Shown in pieces: positions 36,421 through 49,080 of a DNA stretch of 64,000 bases (position 1 is the first letter of the stretch; every line of letters begins with the position of its first letter). The stretch is from Montifringilla adamsi. Lineage: Eukaryota; Chordata; Aves; Passeriformes; Passeridae. The notes beneath the pieces are model-generated. The model was not told the DNA's origin and made no database searches. It was given only the letters and a program-made list of their open reading frames with translations. The stretch lies in contig JAGGNK010010337.1 in assembly GCA_017590115.1 (NCBI GenBank), positions 1,302,001-1,366,000 of the forward strand, written 5' to 3'. Position numbers and translations under genes: made by a program.

Positions 36421-37384
36421 TTGGCAGGTGCAGGCATATTGTACTTTTCATATCGTTCAGTAAATAGCCTTTTTCTGGTTCTGATGTGGTTTCTATGCCT
36501 TGTGTGTTGCTCTACACAGACATAGTGTGAATTTAAACTTAAGGCAAATTGTCTCAATTGTATATATATGAATGTGAATAAAATCATGGGCTTTCCTCAT
36601 TGCGCAATCAAGCCTGTTGGGTAAATGGCCTAATGGTTCTGGTGCAGTCTCTGCTCAAGAGAAGGACTTTTCTCAGCAAAGCAAACAGTGGTGTCAGCCT
36701 CACACAGACTCTTAGGACTTGGAGAAAATCTGATTGTTTTGTGGTCGGTGTGCCCAGAAGGGCACTGTCACCAGTGGCCAGTTGCTGAGCCACAGCCAGT
36801 CCAGCAGCAGCATATGAAAAGGCTGGCTCAGTTTCTTCACCGTTTGAGTCTCTCTGAGCATCTCAAGGGTCAGACACTGTTTTAAAGCACTCACAATAGA
36901 ATGGCAGTGACTGAATTGCTGACAGCATAGCATGCAGTCTTGCTCAGGAAGTGTAGCGTTAGTCTAGAGGCAACATGGGGTAGTTCAGAGGCACCTGAGC
37001 TGTTTCAGCAATAACACTGAACTTTCATGCTTCAGCTCTTTCTGATACAGCTGCTTGTTTCACAAACAGGTGTCTAAAACTGCTGTGAAAGTCACTTCAC
37101 CTGCAGACTGAGCAAAAGTCTACTGACTTTTCATATAATGGTGTAGTGTCAAGTAATAATGTGCACATTTTGTCTCTTGGGAATTGCAGCTTGGGAGCCT
37201 GTTGTCTGTGAAAATGAGAAGAGATCCATGCTTTGAGGGAGCTGGCAGAGAAACCTGCTGGAGGCTGCCCTTCGTTTCTCTCTGTTTTCCCTCTATCACC
37301 AGTTGTGCAGCAGAGGGACTAATTCCGCTGTGTGTGTTACAGGATTTTTCCCATTTCTTTTCCATCTCAGGAACAAATTAATTG

Positions 37385-37510
37385 GGTGGGGTTTTTTTTG
37401 TTTTGGGTGGTTTTTTTTTTTTGGGGGGGTTTTTTTTTTTGGTTTTTTTTTTTTTTGTTTTTTTTTTTTTTGTTTGTTTGTTTGGTTTGTTTGCTTGGGT
37501 TTTTTTTTTC
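37385..37510. repeat. T/G homopolymer mosaic
   Basis: About 125 bases consist of T runs separated by G to GGGGGGG, with a short TTTG series at 37471-37495. It closely resembles the tract at 17.6 kb in composition and layout. Open frames across it are low-complexity artefacts. Confidence 0.95.
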
Positions 37511-40500
37511 CTGGTGAATTCATAGAAATGCCACAAACCCCATTCTTCCTGCATAATCTGCGCTGCTCTGCATTGCTGCATAAGAGTGACTAAAATAGCC
37601 ATGTGACACGTTGACAAGAGTAATTATACCCAGAGGAGTTGGTAATTTATGTTGGGTAGCAGGTGGTATCATTTCCTGGTTAGTCTGTACCCTAACTTGT
37701 TATTATCTATGGCCATCAGCAGCTGGAGTGACACCTACAGAGGAGCCCTTGGAGCTCGCAGCAGGAGCCAGAGCTCTTCCATTTGGCTGTGGATGGAAGG
37801 ATTCCCTCCACCCCTCACACTGAGTGCAACACAACCTTTGATAATGTGGTGGGCAAGGCCAGGCATGACTCATCTCATTGACTCTCCCCTCTTGTGCATG
37901 ACTTTTTAACAGGTTATGCTTGACAGAGAATGTGCTGCTGCTTCCTTTATGCCCCTGACTCATTCATATATAACAGGCCACCTAAATAGCTGCTGTCCCT
38001 AAGGCAAGATTTTTTATCACAATATTTCTTTGGTTTGGCAAGTGACTTCATTGCTCATTTCTGAGATGAGCACCCCATTGTTTTGGGAGTTGTACACACA
38101 CATAATTAGGGACAGAGTCTTCCTCTGACAAGCTTTTGCTCTTAGAAGAAAAGAAAGAGAGGCAGATGGAAAATAGATGTGATGCAGAGGTAAGAATAAG
38201 TAAATTACCAAAGAAGGTCAGGCCGAGGATCTGTGACAGAGCAAGGAGTTGATCAGGTTCTTGGATAGGCCAAATATAATGGCCTGGTGACACACTCATC
38301 TCTACTTTCCTTCCCCTCCCCCTTTTTATTTTTGGATTCCCAAGCCTGTTGTGTTGCTTTATTTTCTTTAGAATTGTCATGAACTGTTATATTCCAGCTC
38401 AAGCAATTCATCACTGCCATAAAACCATAGTACAATCTCCTCAGTCTTGTGAAACTCTCTGGACACCTGAGCGCATGTTGAAAATCTAGGTCTACAGTCT
38501 TTGATCTTTGAGGGTTTTTTCAGCTCCTTCCATTTCCAGTTTTTAACTTTCTTACCTCATTTCTTCCACTTCTTCAGTCCATAATCCTTGAGATTCTCAG
38601 TTTTTCCTTCTTCCTTCCCTTACAAGCCTTGGTAATACTGACTTTTTTCTTGTAACTGGTGTCATGAACTTGTTTTATCTCCTCTCAGATCCCTTTCCCC
38701 TGTGTCCTCCTGTTCATTTTTTAAACAGCATCTTCTCAACTGCCTCAAAATGTAACCACTGTTTATATCACTGACTCATTTTACCATTTTATCTGAGGTC
38801 CTGCAGGTTTTTCCTAAACCTGTTTACTCACCTGGAATCAACTAGCAGAGTTTCCTTGGTCACAGGTCCAGGCCCACATGTGTAATCCTGACTGGAAGGC
38901 ATTTACAGGAGCTGTCCTCCTGAGTGATTTCTGTGCTGGGAACATCTCCTGTGTAGGGATATCCAAGGTGGCTCCAAACAAGTGCACTCTCTTGGTGCTG
39001 CAGCTCTGCCAGGCACCACATATACATGGCTGGAGTGCTTAAATCACCCTGTAGGTGCGGTGACTGCAGATGCCTTAGGTAGTTGCAAAAGCTTTACCCT
39101 ACCCTTGGATTCGTGACATTTACCTTTTATAGCTGTCATGGTCCTTGAGGTGATCCTTCTTTTAATCTTTGGGCTAGAAATATTGCTGAATGGGTTATAT
39201 ATTTCATAAAGGTTTTTGAAGATTTTTTTTTTTTAGTAGAAGTCGGGTTTTGTAGATTTTTTTTTTTTTATCTCAGAGAAATGATAGTTTTCAAAGATAA
39301 CGGCAAAGAGCTCACAGTGCTTGTCATGGATACCTTTACTTTTTTCCTTTGCAGTGAGAAGGTAATGTCACCAGAGTATTCATTGCATTCCGCTGGCTAG
39401 GACACAGAATGCTTAGTTCAGTATCATCTTTTCTCCTGATGTTAATTAATTACCAGTAAATCAGTGGCTGGTACATAATTACCTAGGGCCTGACATCCTG
39501 AGTGCTCTGAAAGCATTTTACAAAGAATGCTCTAGGACAAGAGTATGGGGCACCAATAACTCACTAAGAGCACAAGAAAAGTAGTGGCCAGTGGGAATTA
39601 TACTTCCCCCCTGTAGGAAGACAGGATGGTGGGGTTCATGTCCCAGTCTTAAAAACAGTGCCCTAGTTTTTGTAATGTCCATGTGTGTTCATGGGATTTC
39701 AGTGTCACGTGTCACTGAGTAGAGCCAGGGGAACAATTCATGGCTGGTCATTGCCAGGTTTGCCATGAGGGTGAGGTGGATCCTGTCGATGTTCCTATGC
39801 ATCTTCAGTTGTGCTGCAGGAAATGGATTTTGTACAGAAATATCATACAGAATGGGCTGGGCCACCTTTAGGATTGGAGAACTGGAAATAGGTGTTAATT
39901 TGTATGAAGTACACAAGGGCAAGTGTAATTTTTTTTTTCTTATTAGACTCATTAAGTGGCACTGTCACAGAAAAAAAAAGAAACCCATAGAGATTTCACA
40001 GGACACACCCTGGTGAAATTGCCTTATAAAAACCTAACTGATCCATTGGTGATTAGAAAGTGTAAGGGTAATTTTAGGAGTCCCAGGTATAATTCTGGGC
40101 ATTTGGTTAAAAACAAAATGTAGAGATGCAATGAGGAATCTGATTTATCTCAGGAGAATGAAAAAGTTTTCTTGGAGGAAATAAAAGAATCTGATTTACT
40201 TAGCTTAGCAAAATAAAACCCATACAGATTTTAGTGACTAAAATAAAGGAGACAGAAAAATAATTAGTAATAGAGGTGGCTGTAAGTAAATGTGGACCCA
40301 AATGATAAAAAGGCATTAGATGAGCATGTGTCTTGAATATCTTACCCAAAGAGTCTCCCTGGTAAGAGGGTAGTGGCAAACAATGAGCCAATTTTGAAAG
40401 TTGCAGTTTCATATGAGTTTGCTGCTGCTACTGGAACCTCAGCCCAGCATCCCAAGAGAAGTCATTCATTTCTGCATTCTAGTACCATAAACAATTTTAC

Positions 40501-42839
40501 CTCAATTTAAGGAATTCATATTTCAGCACTTCTTATTTTCTGGTGGGTTTTTTTTAGTGGATTGAATAATGATCTTGAATTCTAACACCCCTTTAAGAGT
40601 TTTCAAGAGTTTCTCTCCCTTCTGAGGTTTCCCAATTTGCCAGCAGTAGCTGAATGAGCCATTTGGTTCTGTCTCATATTCTGCTCTACTTTTCACATCA
40701 GGAGTACTAATTTGTGTCCTAGAGTCAGTGAAGGCAGCCTGAGTATTTATTGATGGTACAGCTCCCCACAGGGACCTCTTGTACCCCATCTAGCTGAATT
40801 CAGCTGCTATTTGTTTTTCAGCATATATTTTTCAAAATTTGATAAAGCCTGAGGGAATTAGTTGCCTAATTCTTGCAGAATTACAATGTGAGTTGGATGA
40901 ATAATTTCCTCAGACTTGTTTGAAAATCTAAGATTGTTATTCTAATATTATTCGTACTGCTGCATGTGTTTTCAGAGCTAAAATTCTGCAGTAAATAAGC
41001 TCCTGGGATCACATTAATTACAAGAATATTCACTTACAGAGTCATTTGTAAACACAATTCATACCTGGATTAGGTTGCATAACTTTTTTAAAAAGTAAGA
41101 CTGAATATTTAGAAGCTGAACATGCTGGCTTACATAACAGCTACACATCCTACAGTGGCTGTAATTTCCATAGCACTGAACTTTAAAAGGGAGAAGACAA
41201 GAGCTCAGGCAAAGGACATGTTTTGAAGTTTCAGAGCCTTATTCTGTAAATTGGTCAAATAAAGGTGAATGCTATTTATCATAAAGCAGACTAAATTTCT
41301 GTCAGGTTTTTCCCCAATTAATGGTTCTTCAACCTGAGAATAAGAAGTGTGTATGTCAAGGGAATCATATTCCTTTAACAGAAAGGGAACAGATGCCTAA
41401 CCTGTAAGTTTGCATATCTCTGTTTTATTGCTGTAGGACTTGCCAGTTCTAGGGTCAAAACAGAGCCCTAACTAGTGGGAATGGAATAGAAAAGGAAGGT
41501 AAAAAGGTAAAAGAAAGAGATGAAATCAATAATAAAGTGTTCAAAACATATGTCTGATGAGTTCTTTCTCACAGATAACATTGCCAAAGAATAAAACAGA
41601 GCTGGAGGGTAACATGCTACCTTTCTGTCCAGTCAGTTCACTAGAAAAGACTATATTTGATTCAAAGCTCTGTGGAGACATCTGAGAGATGCTGTTTTCC
41701 ATGATGTGCAAGAAATTCTGAAGGAATTAAAATACTTTTGGTTAGCTAGATTATGCTGCATTCTTCTCATTAACAAGGGGAATTTGGCAGAATTTGGTAA
41801 CCTTTGTCTTTGACTTTTCTGGAGATTCCACATCATTTGGTGTGAAAATAGTCCTGGTCTCTTTGAGGGAGGATAAGACAGTGGATAAATTGCCTCCATG
41901 TGTTAAGGAGCTTTGGGATAAAGCCTTATTCCCCAAATGAGAATTGCTAACAGGAATTCCAAAAGGATTATTACAGACCTTTGCTTCCCACATTTTTTTG
42001 GGTGATCAAATCTTTGCTAGTTCCTGTAGCTTATAAGCATTCAAAAAGACCTGTTGTAAAATGTTCATCACTTAAGTCACATTTTTGCTGTCACCTGATA
42101 GCATTTTCAGATCAGGAGAGTACAACAATTTTTGTTCTGGATTTGGTAAGAGGGTGATTAGTTTAACAACTGGAATTGGCGCTGGAATTCTTCCCCCTGA
42201 ATTCAAGGTGTTTGTGGAAGCAACCGACTTGAGGTCCCCTGGTGTCACTGCAGAGCACAAGACACTTGGAAAGCAGCATTCATATTGCCTGTATTAGTAC
42301 TGCTTTCAAGAAGAATTACTTTTGGTGCTCTTCAGACAATTAGGTTAAATTAGACACCCAACTTTCAGAAGGTTAGAGTCAGGCAAGAAAAGTCTGTCGC
42401 TTCCTGGCAATTCCTTGGAGATCCAGAGGATGAGGGCCAGGGAGTACCCACCACACAGATCCACTTGCTGGATATAACCTTGATATATCTCTCCTTTATT
42501 GAAAAAAAACTCACTATCACTCTACCTGGCTTATGAATAAATCCAAGACTTCTATATCCTTGGATTTATTTATTTTTTTTTCTCAGTCCTTTATTCTGCA
42601 CAGAACTCTGCTTCTCAGAGTAAAAGGTTAATGATCTTTGGGTCCAGGCTGACCCAGGATCAGAGCAGCAGGTTTTTTTCCTCGACTGCAGCAGGAGGTG
42701 AATTCAGGGCCTGTTTGAAAACCTGGCTTTACATGCAGCTCAGGTTTAGACAGGGGAACCTTGTGTAGTGCAAGTCCTCTGTGAAATTAGGTGACTCTAT
42801 GTTGAAAGAGGCAATTTTTTGATTAAAAGAAAAAAAATC
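37511..42839. other. Non-coding stretch, no gene seen
   Basis: Frames are at most 110 codons without recognisable content. Two T runs lie close together at about 39.22 and 39.26 kb. The rest is AT-rich unique sequence with nothing I can name. Confidence 0.55.
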
Positions 42840-43210
42840 TGATAAAAGCATGTGTTTGTTTTTGGAGAACAGCACGACAACGTGTATCGTTTTTATCTGT
42901 CAACAGCCATCACCTTGTCAGAGTTTGGCTGCTGTTGATTTATTACAACCTATGTGAATGTATAATTGGTAGGCTGGTCCTCAGATCTGTGAAGGAGAGG
43001 CACAAATTTGGAAGCCAGATGTCCCATGGTAATGCGCTAAAAGAGAGATAATCACCAAAGAGCTGAGGAGCCCTTCGACTCATTACTCTTACATCCTCTC
43101 TTAGCCTTAAGATTTATCAGTGTTTGTAATGGAAGCATCTAAACTGGAAACAACTTATTAACTTCTCTAAAGGCACCATCTCCCACTCCCCACAAATAAA
43201 TCTTTTATCA
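42840..43210. other. Possible conserved non-coding block
   Basis: This block is non-repetitive, with words typical of developmental enhancers. They include ACAACGTGTATCG near 42880, GCTGTTGATTTATTACAACC near 42932, GGTAATGCGCTAAAAGAGAG near 43029 and TTATCAGTGTTTGTAATGG near 43114. No open frame is supported. Judged by texture only. Confidence 0.25.
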
Positions 43211-44089
43211 GGATCTGGACTGCAGGAGTCCCAGCCTTTTAGTCAGAAATCGGGGGGAATTCACTGAGGAACACTATTTAGCAATGCTGTCCCAACGCCC
43301 AGAATGACCTTGACAAAAAGAAAAAACTTTGGAGGTGGAAATTTCCTGGCAAAATAATGCATGCAAGGAAGTTTTACTCTCACTGAGGAGTTTCAGGGAT
43401 GATTCTTGGAGCTGTTCCATCAGGACTATTTCCCTGCCAGCACTGAAGGTGTGCAGACTGTGCCTGCAGAGGTGTGGTCTGCCCTTGACCTGTGTATGGC
43501 TCAGCCTTTAAGTCCAGGCATCAAAGACCACTGGATCTGAAAAATGTATCCTGCCAGAGGGAGGACAGGGCTGTAGTTCTAGCAGGGCTGCTCTCCAGCT
43601 GAGCCAAAGGAACATTAGGTTTTAAATATTCACTTGGGCTTTTAATTTGCTATTAGTCACAGTGGGTTTCAGAGCATTTGGGTTTCATGAGGAGGCCGTG
43701 GCTCTTCAGAGGTGATGCCATTGGCACGTGCCTCGTTCCTGGTGTTGGAATACTGGTTGGCAGAAGGCAGGTTATTGGAAATCTTCTGCGGACTGCAGAG
43801 GACTTCTATAGGAGAACACTTCTGTTGGACAGGAAGGTAGGGATAGACAGGCAGAGCTGTAAAGCCCCTGTGTAAATTATCATTTGTCTTTTCCCTCTAA
43901 TTCAGTCCTGATCTGGAGAGAGGGAGAGTGATATGTCATTAAAGGAGTCTTAGTGGGTTCACAGCCAGGTGATGTACATCCTCTATTTGCCTCAGACAAC
44001 CACATGTACATCTTTCTAATGTGATTAGGCCATCATACAGGGCACAGATCAATTTATTATTCTGCCTGAGAGCACCATCTTCCTCTTTA

Positions 44090-44480
44090 AAAAATTGTTA
44101 CTCCTGAAGTTGGCAATTACTTTAAAATAAATTTACCAAAGACAAAATTGTGCCTCTTGGGTCAGTAAATGACTTCCCTGTTTTTTCTTGAAGACACAAG
44201 GTGTTTATTAAAGACCTCCTTAGTTTACTGTGTTGGGTTTTTCACTTTGAATAATTGTCCAATTAAATATAATTTGGAAGTCCATGCTAACCTACTGCTT
44301 GCATTGTATAAGTAAGAATATCTCTGAAAGATGTGCATTAATAAATCCCACTGAGCCCTATCTCTTTTAAAAAATGGTTTCCTTTGTTTAATTTTAGAAT
44401 TCTTTCACAGGGCTCTAAGCCTTGCATTTGGAAATGCTGCTGTTTTCACACAAATAATTTATACAGTCCATTCTTTCAGA
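44090..44480. other. Possible conserved non-coding block
   Basis: This AT-rich, high-complexity block has many ATTA/TAAT cores, for example GAATAATTGTCCAATTAAAT near 44250 and GTGCATTAATAAATCCC near 44333. It has no repeat signature and no coding potential. Confidence 0.18.
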
Positions 44481-47400
44481 TTCTGTAGAAAACATTTTTA
44501 TCATTCATTGTAAGATGGCTTATTTTAAAAATTATTTTTAACCTATTGTTTAGGTTTGGAACATATTTTGCAGTTTAAAACTTTACCAATTCTATTTTGT
44601 GTCTCTGTGTGTGTATCTAGGGATTTCTATTCCTAATTTGCAAGGGGGAAATAATATGAAGTTAAGTGGATAAAAGAAAAGTAATTAAATGTAGCAATTA
44701 GATGAAGTTCTAGAAACCCAAGATGGAATTGGTCAATAAGAGATATGTAGAAGGATAAAGAAAAATGATGTTTCCTGATATAAAAGTGTTCCACAGAGAT
44801 ATAGTCATGCCTGGCCTTCCAGTCTGAGCATGAGGCTGGCAGCAGAACCTCTCACTTTGACTCAAGCACAAAGAACATTGATGTTTCTTTATCTAGTACG
44901 ATCTAAGTCACTCTAACTTGTTTTCTCCTGTGGATATAAGACTTTTATTCCTAATAGGAATATAATGAGTATTGATTAGCTAATCAGTGTAATTAATAAA
45001 GATCTTTTAGAACTGGGGAAATAACAAAGCATATGGAGGAAATTTTATCTCATTTTGCAACTCATAAAAAGACTTCCACAAAATGAATACCAAAAAATAT
45101 TTTGTGCTGCTGCAATTACACTTTAAATTGTAATTATGATTGCTCTTACTGTACTAAAAATGTGGTTCTGTTTTGCTATATATAGGGAAAGACATACACT
45201 AAACTGACATTAGAACTGAAATTAGCTGTGTACTCTGTCCTTTATATTCTGGTTGCCTTCATCCTCTAGTGAAACATAAGAAGCTGGAAAGCTTATTTGC
45301 CTTTCCTAGTCTATCAGTGCACAGAACACCTAATTAATGTTGAGGTCAGTAACACAATCTGCTCTTCCTGGAGAGTTAAGATCCAGCAACCATCCAGACA
45401 CAAGAGCAAACTCCAGCGAAGTGTTTCCATCCAAAATGGAACAGAAGTTAATTGGTATTGCCCTCTTCACTGTAACACCATCCATGGGCAGGAGGGTGCA
45501 TATATCTGCATGTGCATAGAAATACCTGCAGAAATCTGAAGGGCATCATTGAGTTCCTGCTGAGACGGGGAGCTGCCTAAATTCACTGGAATAGTGGTGA
45601 AGACTGGTGGACTTTTTTTATACAATATTTTAAAAATGTAATTTTTCAGAAAGAGTGCTTACAGATAAAATAGCTTGGCTGCATCATGGAATCAGGAAGA
45701 TTTGGGATAGCAGGAGGCCAGAGGAAAGAGACAGTAGACTTCAAAGGAGGTGGATTCTATGCCTGAAAAGTTACATTATACACCTTTTTCTCCCTTTAAC
45801 TACCCATGATGTCCATGCCCAAATTGGTTGTGGCATTGTATAGGTGAAAAACAACCTGGTTTTTAATGGACATTGTGACAAAATATCATGCCTTACTTTG
45901 AACAAGGGGTCAGTAATTAGTGGTTGCTCTTATCCAAGCAGTATAGAGCAGTTTTGAGAAGGGGCAATAGGATAAAAAGGTAGATTTTCAAAGAGAAGTT
46001 CTTTGTTTAAGGAGGATCTAAATAAAAGCAGATGTGGTAGGGAAGTAAAACAATAAGTAAAACCATCTCAAAATCAAGAGCAAGAATGCTGGAGCTTCCA
46101 CAATTTTTTTTGAAACCCATAAACAGAGAGACAAAAGGGGTAGCTATACCTGTTTCACCTCCTTTGCTGCGTGCTTACCTGTACAGAATCCCAATCATCC
46201 ATATTCTGTTTTGGAATGATGTATTGATTACTCTAGCTGCACTTGCCATGCAGCTGCACCCTAAGTATACTCTTACTTCTGCAAGAGTTGTTTCATTTTC
46301 CAGAAATAATTTTTTTATGCTGATTCAGTAGAAAGGAAACCAAACAGAGCTTCCCCCAAAACTAAGCAGAAGGGTTGGCTTAAACTGTGCTCTGATTACT
46401 CTTTGAGAGATGGAAGACTGACGCTTTTGGAACAAAACACTTTCCTGACAGGCATGAGCAGCAATGGCACCCCTTAAAAGAATCCATATCAAACAGCACC
46501 TGCATCCCTGCAGTGCTCTGCATCCCAAAGACCTGGTTTCCAGCTGGGAAAAAATATGGCAGCAGGAAGTTTGTTGAAATTATGCCATTTTGTGAAATAG
46601 TACTGTGGTGACAAATCAGAAAATTCAGACAATTTTTTTATCAATATTTTCCAGACAGCTCTTATTTACTCTCTCTCTCATGAGCAACTTTACAGAATGC
46701 AGTGCTTAGTTCATGCCATGGTTACTCAGTTAATCACCAAAACCTGCCTTTCTTCTCCGTTTTCTACATAAGTATCTACTTCACAGGCTTAGTGATTAGT
46801 CTGGGGTTTGCAAGAGTACATAAGCAAGACACCATATCTCTCTTCATGCTGGAAAAGTCCTGCTTGAGCTGTTCTTACATTAATAAGTTTATCCAGGTTC
46901 TCCAAGTCAGCTTAGGTGGATTCTGACAGTACTCCTCTGAACTGAGTAGCAAGTTTCTTGCTGGAAGCAGAAAGTACTTACTTACTGGTGTTTCGTGTCA
47001 GTGAAATGCGCTAAGGAGTGCCTGAGGAGTGGCAGCAGAGTCCTAGAATGGGTTTGTAGGATTGAGGGCTGGGCCATTGTAAATTATTATAATTAACTGC
47101 AGATCTTCACTGTCCTTCAGCATGAGGGGTATCACAGAAGTGTGTGGGAACGAATAATGCCCAGAAGAAGTTTTACCAGTGCCAGGGAGAAAGGAGCTGG
47201 AGTACAGTCTGATGCACCACTCACTTCTCCACTTCAGTGAGATCAGCTCTTCAGGGCCACTGTTGTGCCAAGCAGATAAGCAGTTTGTTTCTGGAGACAA
47301 GGCAGGTGCTTGAAATCCTGAAGATGTGTGTGGTGATAATTGTTAGTTTTTAATGACTGGGCCAGCTGACAACATATAAAGTTCTTCAGTTTCTGAATTA

Positions 47401-47644
47401 GCATAGGCTGAGCCAGTCTAGGATAGCTTAATGAAGAAGTGAATGGAGACAAAATTTCAGTTGTTGCTCCTTCAATTTTCAGATCCATTTATATGAGGCA
47501 CTGATATAATGTTAGGTTTGATTACAATTCAAATGATTTTATAATAAATTTAACTTCAAGTACAGATAGTGATTAGTGTCAACAGATGCAGCATTTTGCA
47601 CAGCAAAGGGCCAAATGGATGATTAAGTGATCAGAACATCTGAT
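44481..47644. other. Non-coding stretch, no gene seen
   Basis: Frames are at most 85 codons without domains. The sequence is AT-rich and unique-looking. I see no repeat family that I can name. Confidence 0.5.
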
Positions 47645-48030
47645 GTGAGGGAGAGCTGGGATTGCCTAACCTAAAGAAGAGAAGGCTCAAGAGGATCTTC
47701 CCAATGTGTATAAATACCTGATGAGAGGGTGTAAAGGTGACAGAGACACACTCTTCTCATGGTGCCAAATGACAGGACGAAAACCAATGTGCATGAGTAC
47801 AAATACAAGAAAATCCATTTTCGCATCAAAAGAAAACCTCTTACTGTGAGGATGGTCAAACTCTGGCACAGCTTGCCCAGAGAGGTTGCTGAGTTTCCAT
47901 CCTTGGAGATGCTCAAACCCCAGCTGGAAACAGCCCTGAGTAATGTGCTCTAGCTGATTCTGCTGTGAGCAAAGCAGGAGCAGACTAGACAGTCTCTAGA
48001 GGCGGCTTCCAACCTGTTCTGTTACTCTCT
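47645..48030 (+). mobile_element. CR1 LINE 3' end, decayed
   Basis: The segment starts within the end of the CR1 reverse-transcriptase frame: GELGLPNLKKRRLKR is readable and is followed by a frameshift. It then shows AATGTGTATAAATACCTGAT, GAGGATGGTCAAACTCTGG, CTTGCCCAGAGAGGTTG, CCATCCTTGGAGATGCTCAA and CTAGAGGCGGCTTCCAACC. The end, CTGTTCTGTTACTCT, is a degraded CR1 tail. The 64-codon frame at 47759-47953 is read-through of the element's 3' region and is not a gene. Divergence is visibly greater than in the 32-kb copy, and the type differs from it. Confidence 0.9.
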
Positions 48031-48644
48031 TTCCTAGCAAAGGTCAAGTTTCTGGTGTGTAATTCAGTACTAACTGAAGCTGACTGGTGTCTTTACATCA
48101 GTTTCAATGATCGTGGTTCAGGTCAAGCATGAGAGGAAAAATAAACAATATTAGCAGAGATAAAAACTCAGACTTGGGAGCAGAAGAAGCAGACGTACCA
48201 ATAAAAGGAAATGAACAGTCACTGAAAAGATTGCTGAGAAAAGGTCCAAAAAGAGATATCAAAAGTGATGCCAGAGAGGAGCAGAGCTACATTTCTGTTT
48301 AAAGTGCATCTCTGTTATGACAAAAAATGTTGGGTTCTGAATCTCTACCTATCCAATCTTCTTGGCCTTCTAGGTTTCTTCAATACCAGCCTCCATGCTA
48401 AACAACACTTCTACTTTGCACCTGACCAAGGGCACGGATTTTTAAAATGTGGGTTGTTTAAAGAAATTAAACAAGTATATCTGATAGCATGCTTTTAACA
48501 GTGTATAGCTTTTCAGTCCAGTGTCCATTTTAAGTTCTTAAATTACAGATAACATTAAAAAAGGAAGCTGAAGTTCCTCTTTTATTCAGACTTACAGTTC
48601 ATTTAACAAAGCAGCTGAATATGTATTTACCATGAATAGAGTAA

Positions 48645-49080
48645 TGGAAGGGTGAAGGGTCTGAAGCACAAGTTTTATAAAGAGCAGCTGAAGGACCTGG
48701 GGCTATTTAATCTTGAGCAAAGGAGGGTCAGGGGAGACCTTACTACTCTCTACAGCTTCCTGAGAGGAGATTGTAGACAGGTGGGTTTGGTCTTTTCCTC
48801 TTCGTAACAAGCAGTAGAACAAGAGCAAAGTGCCTCATATTGTGCCAGAAAAAGCTTAGATTGGATATTAGAAGAAATTTCTTCACTGAAAAGGTGTTCA
48901 AGCATTGGAGCAGGTACCAGGGAGGTGGTACAGACACCCTCCCCGAGTCTTCAAAAAAACCAGGCAGATGTGGAGCTTAGGGACATGGTTAAGTGGTAGA
49001 CCTGGCAGAGTTAGGCTAATGGTTGGACTTGATGGTCTTAGAGGACTTTTCCAGCCTTAGTGATACTGGGATTCCATGAT
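48645..49080 (+). mobile_element. CR1 LINE 3' end with remnant of the pol C-terminus
   Basis: The first 130 bases still read as the C-terminal end of CR1 reverse transcriptase: the motif LGLFNLEQRRVRGDL is visible and LYSFLRGDC follows. Next come TTGTGCCAGAAAAAGCTTAG, ATTGGATATTAGAAGAAATT, TCAAGCATTGGAGCAGG, GGACATGGTTAAGTGG and GGTTGGACTTGATGGTCTTA. The tail is GGGATTCCATGAT. The copy is 5'-truncated and non-functional. It lies about 0.6 kb downstream of another CR1 in the same orientation but belongs to a different type, so the two are separate insertions. Confidence 0.93.

Noticed and set aside
47759..47953. Small conserved-looking protein (64 codons)
   Set aside because: It is read-through of the 3' region of a CR1 element, which often yields such spurious predictions in bird genomes.
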